Shown here piece by piece: positions 13,201-25,200 of a DNA stretch of 64,000 nucleotides. A program made the translations under genes and the position numbers. Source of the DNA: Eledone cirrhosa (taxonomy: Eukaryota; Mollusca; Cephalopoda; Octopoda; Eledonidae); NCBI GenBank assembly GCA_964016885.1, contig OZ024746.1:100920089-100984088 (forward strand). Reading direction: 5' to 3'. Below the pieces are notes generated by a model. The model was given only the letters and a program-made list of their open reading frames with translations, did not search any database and had not been told where the DNA came from. How positions within the stretch are numbered: the stretch's first letter is position 1; every line of letters starts with the position of its first letter.

Positions 13201-16200
13201 AGGTCCCCTTCTTACCTCTTACCATACCACACTCTTACCACCAGGTCCCCATCTTACCTCTTACCATACCACACTCTTACCACCAGGTCCCCATCTTACC
13301 TCTTACCATACCACACTGTTACCACCAGGTCCCCATCTTACCATACCACACTCTTACCACCAGGTCCCCTTCTTACCTCTTACCATACCACACTCTTACC
13401 ACCAGGTCCCCTTCTTACCTCTTACCATACCACACTCTTACCACCAGGTCCCCATCTTACCTCTTACCATACCACACTGTTACCACCAGGTCCCCATCTT
13501 ACCATACCACACTCTTACCACCAGGTCCCCTTCTTACCTCTTACCATACCACACTCTTACCACCAGGTCCCCTTCTTACCTCTTACCATACCACACTCTT
13601 ACCACCAGGTCCCCATCTTACCTCTTACCATACCACACTGTTACCACCAGGTCCCCATCTTACCTCTTACCATACCACACTCTTACCACCAGGTCCCCTT
13701 CTTACCTCTTACCATACCACACTGTTACCACCAGGTCCCCTTCTTACCTCTTACCATACCACACTGTTACCACCAGGTCCCCATCTTACCTCTTACCATA
13801 CCACACTCTTACCACCAGGTCCCCTTCTTACCTCTTACCATACCACACTCTTACCACCAGGTCCCCTTCTTACCTCTTACCATACCACACTCTTACCACC
13901 AGGTCCCCTTCTTACCTCTTACCATACCACACTCTTACCACCAGGTCCCCTTCTTACCTCTTACCATACCACACTCTTACCACCAGGTCCCCTTCTTACC
14001 TCTTACCATACCACACTCTTACCACCAGATCCCCTTCTTACCTCTTACCATACCACACTCTTACCACCAGATCCCCTTCTTACCTCTTACCATACCACAC
14101 TCTTACCACCAGATCCCCTTCTTACCTCTTACCATACCACACTCTTACCACCAGGTCCCCTTCTTACCTCTTACCATACCACACTCTTACCACCAGGTCC
14201 CCTTCTTACCTCTTACCATACCACACTCTTACCACCAGGTCCCCTTCTTACCTCTTACCATACCACACTCTTACCACCAGGTCCCCTTCTTACCTCTTAC
14301 CATACCACACTCTTACCACCAGGTCCCCTTCTTACCTCTTACCATACCACACTCTTACCACCAGGTCCCCTTCTTACCTCTTACCATACCACACTCTTAC
14401 CACCAGGTCCCCTTCTTACCTCTTACCATACCACACTGTTACGACCAGATCCCCTTCTTACCATACCACACTGTTACCACCAGGTCCCCTTCTTACCATA
14501 CCACACTCTTACCACCAGGTCCCCTTCTTACCTCTTACCATACCACACTCTTACCACCAGGTCCCCTTCTTACCTCTTACCATACCACACTCTTACCACC
14601 AGGTCCCCTTCTTACCTCTTACCATACCACACTCTTACCACCAGGTCCCCTTCTTACCTCTTACCATACCACACTGTTACGACCAGATCCCCTTCTTACC
14701 ATACCACACTGTTACCACCAGGTCCCCATCTTACCATACCACACTCTTACCACCAGGTCCCCTTCTTACCTCTTACCATACCACACTCTTACCACCAGGT
14801 CCCCTTCTTACCTCTTACCATACCACACTCTTACCACCAGGTCCCCTTCTTACCTCTTACCATACCACACTCTTACCACCAGGTCCCCTTCTTACCTCTT
14901 ACCATACCACACTCTTACGACCAGATCCCCTTCTTACCATACCACACTGTTACCACCAGGTCCCCATCTTACCATACCACACTCTTACCACCAGGTCCCC
15001 TTCTTACCTCTTACCATACCACACTCTTACCACCAGGTCCCCTTCTTACCTCTTACCATACCACACTCTTACCACCAGGTCCCCTTCTTACCTCTTACCA
15101 TACCACACTCTTACCACCAGGTCCCCTTCTTACCTCTTACCATACCACACTCTTACCACCAGGTCCCCTTCTTACCTCTTACCATACCACACTCTTACCA
15201 CCAGGTCCCCTTCTTACCTCTTACCATACCACACTGTTACGACCAGATCCCCTTCTTACCATACCACACTGTTACCACCAGGTCCCCATCTTACCATACC
15301 ACACTCTTACCACCAGGTCCCCTTCTTACCTCTTACCATACCACACTCTTACCACCAGGTCCCCTTCTTACCTCTTACCATACCACACTCTTACCACCAG
15401 GTCCCCATCTTACCTCTTACCATACCACACTGTTACCACCAGGTCCCCTTCTTACCTCTTACCATACCACACTCTTACCACCAGGTCCCCATCTTACCTC
15501 TTACCATACCACACTGTTACCACCAGGTCCCCATCTTACCATACCACACTCTTACCACCAGGTCCCCTTCTTACCTCTTACCATACCACACTCTTACCAC
15601 CAGGTCCCCTTCTTACCTCTTACCATACCACACTCTTACCACCAGGTCCCCTTCTTACCTCTTACCATACCACACTCTTACCACCAGGTCCCCTTCTTAC
15701 CTCTTACCATACCACACTCTTACCACCAGGTCCCCATCTTACCTCTTACCATACCACACTGTTACCACCAGGTCCCCATCTTACCATACCACACTCTTAC
15801 CACCAGGTCCCCTTCTTACCTCTTACCATACCACACTCTTACCACCAGGTCCCCTTCTTACCTCTTACCATACCACACTCTTACCACCAGGTCCCCTTCT
15901 TACCTCTTACCATACCACACTCTTACCACCAGGTCCCCATCTTACCTCTTACCATACCACACTGTTACCACCAGGTCCCCATCTTACCTCTTACCATACC
16001 ACACTCTTACCACCAGGTCCCCTTCTTACCTCTTACCATACCACACTGTTACCACCAGGTCCCCTTCTTACCTCTTACCATACCACACTGTTACCACCAG
16101 GTCCCCATCTTACCTCTTACCATACCACACTCTTACCACCAGGTCCCCTTCTTACCTCTTACCATACCACACTCTTACCACCAGGTCCCCTTCTTACCTC

Positions 16201-19200
16201 TTACCATACCACACTCTTACCACCAGGTCCCCTTCTTACCTCTTACCATACCACACTCTTACCACCAGGTCCCCTTCTTACCTCTTACCATACCACACTC
16301 TTACCACCAGGTCCCCTTCTTACCTCTTACCATACCACACTCTTACCACCAGATCCCCTTCTTACCTCTTACCATACCACACTCTTACCACCAGATCCCC
16401 TTCTTACCTCTTACCATACCACACTCTTACCACCAGGTCCCCTTCTTACCTCTTACCATACCACACTCTTACCACCAGGTCCCCTTCTTACCTCTTACCA
16501 TACCACACTCTTACCACCAGGTCCCCTTCTTACCTCTTACCATACCACACTCTTACCACCAGGTCCCCTTCTTACCTCTTACCATACCACACTCTTACCA
16601 CCAGGTCCCCTTCTTACCTCTTACCATACCACACTCTTACCACCAGATCCCCTTCTTACCTCTTACCATACCACACTCTTACCACCAGATCCCCTTCTTA
16701 CCTCTTACCATACCACACTCTTACCACCAGGTCCCCTTCTTACCTCTTACCATACCACACTCTTACCACCAGGTCCCCTTCTTACCTCTTACCATACCAC
16801 ACTCTTACCACCAGGTCCCCTTCTTACCTCTTACCATACCACACTCTTACCACCAGGTCCCCTTCTTACCTCTTACCATACCACACTCTTACCACCAGGT
16901 CCCCTTCTTACCTCTTACCATACCACACTCTTACCACCAGGTCCCCTTCTTACCTCTTACCATACCACACTGTTACCACCAGGTCCTCTTCTTACCTCTT
17001 ACCATACCACACTGTTACCACCAGGTCCTCTTCTTACCTCTTACCATACCACACTGTTACCACCAGGTCCCCATCTTACCTCTTACCATACCACACTGTT
17101 ACGACCAGATCCCCTTCTTACCTCTTACCATACCACACTCTTACCACCAGGTCCCCTTCTTACCTCTTACCATACCACACTGTTACCACCAGGTCCCCTT
17201 CTTACCTCTTACCATACCACACTGTTACCACCAGGTCCTCTTCTTACCTCTTACCATACCACACTGTTACCACCAGGTCCCCATCTTACCTCTTACCATA
17301 CCACACTCTTACCACCAGGTCCCCTTCTTACCTCTTACCATACCACACTCTTACCACCAGGTCCCCTTCTTACCTCTTACCATACCACACTGTTACCACC
17401 AGGTCCCCATCTTACCTCTTACCATACCACACTGTTACCACCAGGTCCCCATCTTACCTCTTACCATACCACACTCTTACCACCAGGTCCCCTTCTTACC
17501 TCTTACCATACCACACTCTTACCACCAGGTCCCCTTCTTACCTCTTACCATACCACACTGTTACCACCAGGTCCCCATCTTACCATACCACACTCTTACC
17601 ACCAGGTCCCCTTCTTACCTCTTACCATACCACACTCTTACCACCAGGTCCCCTTCTTACCATACCACACTATTACCACCAGGGTGGTCACTGGTTCAGT
17701 TGTGGTCAGGGTGGCCCTGGTTGAGTTGTGGTCAGGGTGGCCCTGGTTGAGTTGTGGTCAGTATGGCCCTGGTTGAGTTGTGGTCAGGGTGGCCCTGGTT
17801 GAGTTGTGGTCAGGGTGGCCCTGGTTGAGTTGTGGTCAGGGTGGCCCTGGTTGAGTTGTGGTCAGTATGGCCCTGGTTGAGTTGTGGTCAGGGTGGCCCT
17901 GGTTGAGTTGTGGTCAGGGTGGCCCTGGTTGAGTTGTGGTCAAGGTGGCCCTGGTTCAGTTGTGGTCAGGGTGGCCCTGGTTCAGTTGTGGTCAGGGTGG
18001 CCCTGGTTGAGTTGTGGTCAGTATGGCCCTGGTTGAGTTGTGGTCAGGGTGGCTCTGGTTGAGTTGTGGTCAAGGTGGCCCTGGTTCAGTTGTGGTCAGG
18101 GTGGCCCTGGTTGAGTTGTGGTCAGGGTGGCCCTGGTTGAGTTGTGGTCAGTATGGCCCTGGTTCAGTTGTGGTCAAGGTGGTCACTGGTTCAGTTGTGG
18201 TCAGGGTGGCCCTGGTTGAGTTGTGGTCAGTATGGCCCTGGTTCAGTTGTGGTCAGGGTGGTCACTGGTTCAGTTTGTCCAGTCTGTCCCTTGTAATCAA
18301 TCCCCTGATCCCTGTCAACTGGAATAAATTATCTTCTTAAAAAAAACATGTCATAGGGACCAAACCAACTGCCATCACTATCTGAAATGCAATAAAGGCC
18401 CTCATTTCTGAAGCTGTTGAGCCATTTCTGATCAAGGCCTGTAATTTCAACGTATTTGTTTGTTTCAATTGCCAATAAATCAAACAAATCTTTATTAAAT
18501 ACTAGCAGAAAAACCACCCTCGGGTGATATTCTGCTAGCATGTGTAGTGTGTATATTGATATTATACGCAAGTATATATGCATGTAGATATGATACGTAA
18601 TTGACAATATGCACAAAAATTGAAGAGAGACTGTATTACACTGTCTTCTGTAATCAGTAAAGTAATCCATGATCATTAAAAAAAAGATATATATATAAAG
18701 TGCATTAGGAGAAAATTAGCGACAGAAATATAAACCTTATATAATGATGCAAATATATGAATGTTTATATAAATGATGTAATAAGTGTTATGATGTAATG
18801 GACACTAACCAGAAGTGTTGACATTTGAACATTTTAGCAGTGAATCTTGAAATAAGCAATAAAATTATTTATCATAAATCAAGTGTTATGAAATTTAGTA
18901 GATAAATTATATAATTGTTTCTACTTTTGGCACAAGGCCAGCAATTATCCCAGTGCATTACTGGTACTTTATTTTATCGACCCTGTAAGGATGAAAGGCA
19001 AAGTTAACCTCAGCGGGTTATATAATATTCATTCTGGCAGTATCGGACACCATGCTTTGAAGCATAGAGTTACGTCCCTTTATGATCTGAGTTCAAATCC
19101 CGCCGAGGTTAACTTTGCCTTTCATCCTTACGGGGTCGATAAAATAAAGTACCAGTAATGTACTGGTAATTGCTGGTCTTGTGCCTAAAATAGAAACAAT

Positions 19201-22200
19201 TATTTATTCAAAGGGTGGGGAATTGGCAGTATCAGTAGAGGGTTGGATGCCATGCTTTCTAACATAGTTACGTCCCTTTACGGTCTGAGTTCAAATCCCA
19301 CCGAGGTTAACTTTGCCTTTCATCCTTACGGGGTCAATAAAATAAAGTACCAGTAATGCACTGGGTAATTGCTGGCCTTGTGCCAAAAGTAGAAACAATT
19401 ATTTATTCAAAGTAATCCAACTTATTTTACAAATGGGATAAAAAATATATTGAGGACACAGTCCTGCACTCCTCCCTTTATTATATTATGATTTGAAAGA
19501 AAAAATCTAGTTCTTCTCAGCATCCAAAATATTTACTGGTCCGGGGTTTCCTCTGTATCAACATCGACTTCAGAAAATTGATCATTCCATTCGAAGATGG
19601 GTTCGCTATCATCTTGATTTTCATGTGAATTCATCGATATACCATCATCAGAGTCAGATTCTGACATTAAATTGTCTCGTAAATTCTGTTCATTTTCAAT
19701 AAAAGAATTGTTTTTTTGTTTCAGTGAAATCTTCGAAAAAAGTTGTTTTCACTTTCTAACACCATATTTGTTGATATAATTGATTGAGATTAAAACCTCT
19801 CTCTCTCTCTCTCTCTCTCTCCCTCTCTCAAACACAGTAATTAATTGCAACCTTACCTTATATTAAAAAAATATTTATAAAACACTTTCTGATTGGAAAA
19901 CTAAAACTAGTTTCCTAATTCATTTAACCATTGAGTATTTTACGTGAGAAAGGACAGCAGCATATATAATATCTAAAGTTGTGATTTCAACTACCAATGT
20001 GAAATTTAAACAAACGACTCACCATGTGCTTTGACTTTCATTGACATTTTAATGTCATGACTATACTCATAATTAGAGGGCAATGGCTTAAATTCTATGT
20101 ACTTGATCTTTGAAGCTATTTCTGAACTTTTAGTAAATTTATATATTTTCATTATTTTATGCTCTATATTTTGCAGGCAACGCACTTGATACTGGTGGAG
20201 AAATTCAAGAGGACATTTCTGACAGTGTGTGGAAACTTCAAGAAAGAATTTTTAAGGTTAGAGGTTATATTTACAATATCAATTTAACATTAATAGTGGA
20301 ACACCTATGACGTACTTTCTTAACCCTAACCTTTCACATCATACTTATCATCTGTTTTACTCCCCTCACTCTTTAAACATGTTTCACTTGACAGAGGTCA
20401 TCTCCCACCCTAAAGGGTAGAGAGGCTTCTTCAGTTGAATAAATGACTGACAACCTCTCTAGTGTTACTGCCACAAAAGATTCACCTAGTATGCTCTAAA
20501 GTAGGAAGAGCATCCAGCCATATAAAACTTACAAACAAAAGGTTGAGTGGGCTCTTCAGTTGCATCAGGCATGACAAAAAAACCCTAGTGCTGGTGCCAC
20601 AGTAAAATGCACTCAGTGCACTCTTGCATAGAAATATGTGTATAAGAGATTCTGTCTGAGAGGTTACTGACTCATGCAGTCCTTGCTAGCAGAGAAAGTG
20701 GACATTAAATGATGATGATTTCCATATATCTTTTTATTGGCAACATAACCCTTCCAAACTATAACAATATCTGTTTCAACACATCACAAAAACAATCTTG
20801 CAAAACAAATACAAAAGCAAAGTGTGTATATGGGCGTTATATCATCATCATCGTTTAACGTCCATCTTCCGCGCTAGCATGGGTTGGACAGGTTTGTCCC
20901 ACTTGAGGCAAGATTGGTCGGATCACCGTGTCTCGCTTGTACAGAACTGTCTCTGATAGGTTTTCAATGGCCGGATGCCCTTCCTAACACCAACCACCCT
21001 TACAGTGTGGACTGGGAGCCTTTTTACCGTGTCTCCTACACGACCACTTTACAGTGTGGACTGGGTGCTTTTTGTTGTGTCACCAACACGACCACTTTAC
21101 AGTAGACGGAAGTGGGAGGATGGAGTAGGGGATGTGGGGTGGGGTGTATATTGGCTCCAGGGGGATTACTTTATAGAGGAGGTTGAAAACTTGGGAAATT
21201 GGGGACATAGGTATAGGGGAGGTTTATGAGAGGGGAGATGGTAGGGAATGGTGTTGCCTACTAGATATATGCCTCAGCCTGAGAATAATAGAGGACGGGT
21301 CTTCTGTAATATTTCATAGCCCCAAAGGTCACAGTCCTGTGTCATCGCCTTAGTGAGGTGTAATTGAATAAAGTCAGCTCTTATTACCTCATCCCAAGTC
21401 TTCCTAGGCCTACCTACTCCATGGATACCATCAACTTTGAGCGCTCTGCAACTTTTTATACAGCTGTCATCCTTCATACGCATTATATGTCCATTCCAAC
21501 GCAATCTCCTCACCTGCAACATCTGATCCCTCTTATGCCTGATTTCTTGCACAGTTCATTTAAACTTTGCTGCATATGTTGCTATTGTGTAGTGTAAGAG
21601 AGGTATGAAGTCATCTCCGATATGTTTATAAACATATCACAGTCTTGCTATGACTGTTTTAACCAGCATGTCAGTTATCTCAGTGATAAAAATAAATGTA
21701 AGCAAAGTCATTTATGTATTATTTTCAGCACTTTTCCTTCATTAGTATTAAATCAATGGAATCTTGCAGAGATCATGTTGAAATAAGATACTAAACTGTA
21801 TATATAATTTATTGTTGTTTACCTCCTAGTACCAATAACAAAAGAATTGGTTTTTATTTTATTAAATTTATTTCTTTTCCTTTAAATACTTTTTAAAATG
21901 TATGGTCAGTTACTAGTGTATAAATAAAATCATTAAAGAAAATTGACTGAAACAAATGCAAGTATTTTATATTGAAATTGCACCAGAATTTATCGTTAAG
22001 GCCAATACAATAACTACTAATGGGCTAGTGTTGGTGATTTACACAATAAACTCACCTAGTACACTCTGTAAAGTGGTTGGTGATAGGAAGGGCATCCGGT
22101 CTTAGGAAACTTGTCAAACAAAGAGTCAGGAAGACTCTTCTATTGTGCCAAAGACATGACTACCTCCCTAGTGTTGGTGGCATGATAAAATACATTCAGT

Positions 22201-25200
22201 TGAGCACGGGATCATATGTTGAGGCCCCCAGCCCACCTGACTGGTCAGTGAAAACATGTCCAGCTCTTGCAGGAAAAACAAACTTTAAACAATGATGATG
22301 CTGAATTATATGAGGTAACCACATCTTTTCTTATTCTTAAAAACTCTTAAACTCTTTTTGCCTTAAGAAACAATTACACTTCAATATGAAAAGAAATTCT
22401 CATTGGCCATCTTTGTTTTTCACCTTAGATCAATAATGGACCATTTTATAAAGCATTGCAATTAAAAAGAACAAATATTGTTAAAGTTGATACAAAAGAA
22501 ACAGTGAAAATTAACTGCTTTGTGACGTCAATGCCAAATATCAGTGCCACGTTTAGTGCAGCTGTGTCTTTAAAACCTTTTGTTGAGTATAATATATCAA
22601 GTATCAACTGTAAGTATTTATTTTTGATATTCTCAAAAACTCCACACTTATTTCTTGACTTTGTATGATGCATTGTTGTACCATGATACTAAATTACAAA
22701 TATTTAATCAATCAAATAAATGGGAGGTAGGTGTAAAAGCCAAACTCACTATCTTCGATTCAGTATTTGTACCAACCCTTACTTATAGTCATGAATGTTG
22801 GGTAATGACTGAAAGAATACGATTGTGAATATAACCAGCTGAAATGGGGTTCCTCCAAAGGGTCCTTGGAATAACATTACTCGATAGAGTGTGTAGCTTG
22901 GAGATTAGATTGTTGCTCCTGATTGAGAGATCACAGCTCTGATATTATGGGCATGTGCATAAAATGTCTCAGGAAGAATCGCTGGACAGATTTTATGAGC
23001 AAAAGCAACTGGCAGGAGACCCAGCAGTGGACCCCAAGCAAAATGGTTAGACAACATCCATGAGTTTGACTGATCTCTTTTGGGTAACCAACATGATCAG
23101 TTGGAGGCGATTGTTTCAGGCTGTCTAGCTTCATTAGTTACCTTTGCTTAAGCTTCAGGAGTTTCAACCGATTTAAAATATTCATTTTTATTCAATTGTT
23201 AACAATATTTAATATAAGAGAATCAGTGGTATATATGACATGTGACCAATGGGATATAAGACATCACCAATGGTATATATGACATGTGACCAATGGTATA
23301 TAAGACATCACCAATGGTATATAAGACATGACCAATGGTATATAAGACATCACCAATGGTATATAAGACATCACCAATGGTATATATGACATGTGACCAA
23401 TGGTATATACGACATCACCAATGGTATATATGACATCACCAAGGTATATATGACATGACCAGTCGTATATAAGACATGACCAATGGTATATATGACACCA
23501 CAATGGTATATAAGACATCACCAATGGTATATGAGACATCACCAATGGTATATAAGACATCACCAATGGTATATATGTCATCACCAATGGTATATATGAC
23601 ATCACCAATGGTATATAAGACATCACCAATGGTATATATGACATGACCAATGGTATATATGACATGACCAATGGTATATAGGACATCACCAATGGTATAT
23701 ATGACATCACCAATGGTATATATGACATCACCAATGGTATATAAGACATCACCAATGGTATATAAGATATCACTAATGGTATATAAGACATCACCAATGG
23801 TATATAAGATATCACTAATGGTATATAAGACATCACCAATGGTATATATGACATCACCAATGGTATATAAGACATCACCAATGGTATATATGACATGACC
23901 AATGGTATATATGACATGACCAATGGTATATAGGACATCACCAATGGTATATATGACATCACCAATGGTATATATGACATCACCAATGGTATATAAGACA
24001 TCACCAATGGTATATAAGATATCACTAATGGTATATAAGACATCACCAATGGTATATAAGATATCACTAATGGTATATAAGACATCACCAATGGTATATA
24101 AGACATCACCAATGGTATATAAGATATCACTAATGGTATATATGACATCACCAATGGTATATATGACATCACCAATGGTATATAAGACATCACCAATGGT
24201 ATATATGACATCACCAATGGTATATAAGACATCACCAATGGTATATAAGATATCACTAATGGTATATATGACATCACCAATGGTATATATGACATCACCA
24301 ATGGTATATATTACATCACCAATGGTATATATGACATCACCAATGGTATATAAGATATCACTAATGGTATGTATGATATCACCAATGGTATATATGACAT
24401 CACCAATGGTATATATGACATCACCAATGGTATATATGACATCACCAATGGTATATAAGATATCACTAATGGTATATATGATATCACCAATGGTATATAT
24501 GACATCACCAATGGTATATATGACATCAATGGTATATACGACATCAATGGTATATACGACATCACCAATGGTAAATATATGACATCACCAATGGTATATA
24601 TGACATCACCAATGGTATATATGACATGACCAATGGTATATAAGACATCACCAATGGTATATATGACATGACCAATGGTATATAAGACATCACCAATGGT
24701 ATATAAGACATCACCAATGGTATATATGACATCACCAATGGTATATAAGACATCACCAATGGTATATAAGACATCACCAATGGTATATAAGACATCACCA
24801 ATGGTATATAGGACATCACCAATAGTATATATGACATCACCAATGGTATATAGGACATCACCAATGGTATATATGACATGACCAATGGTATATATGGCAT
24901 CACCAATGGTATATAAGACATCACCAATGGTATATAAGACATAACCAATGGTATATAAGACATCACCAATGGTATATAAGACATCACCAATGGTATATAT
25001 GACATCACCAATGGTATATATGACATGTGACCAATGGTATATACGACATCACCAATGGTATATATGACATCACCAAGGTATATATGACATGACCAGTCGT
25101 ATATAAGACATGACCAATGGTATATATGACACCACAATGGTATATAAGACATCACCAATGGTATATGAGACATCACCAATGGTATATAAGACATCACCAA

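Larger units (their letters stand above)
18498..19495 (+). mobile_element. Dispersed element (non-autonomous, class unknown) interrupted by three SINEs
   Basis: Outside the SINEs this matches 45104-45600 closely over about 480 bp, for example TTGAAGAGAGACTGTATTAC, CACTGTCTTCTGTAATCAGT and CAGTCCTGCACTCCTCCCTT. Near its start CTAGCAGAA (18502-18510) and TTCTGCTAG (18530-18538) form a hairpin with an inner CACC/GGTG stem, suggesting a transposon terminus. No transposase is seen. The other copy, lacking these SINEs, acts as the empty-site reference. Confidence 0.7.

Noticed and set aside
11887..17776. Two overlapping 1945-codon plus-strand frames
   Set aside because: They are entirely the 42/35-bp minisatellite B read in two frames, with the same repeats in a third frame and no stop in any. 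No conserved domain and no unique coding flank; they lie inside an intron.
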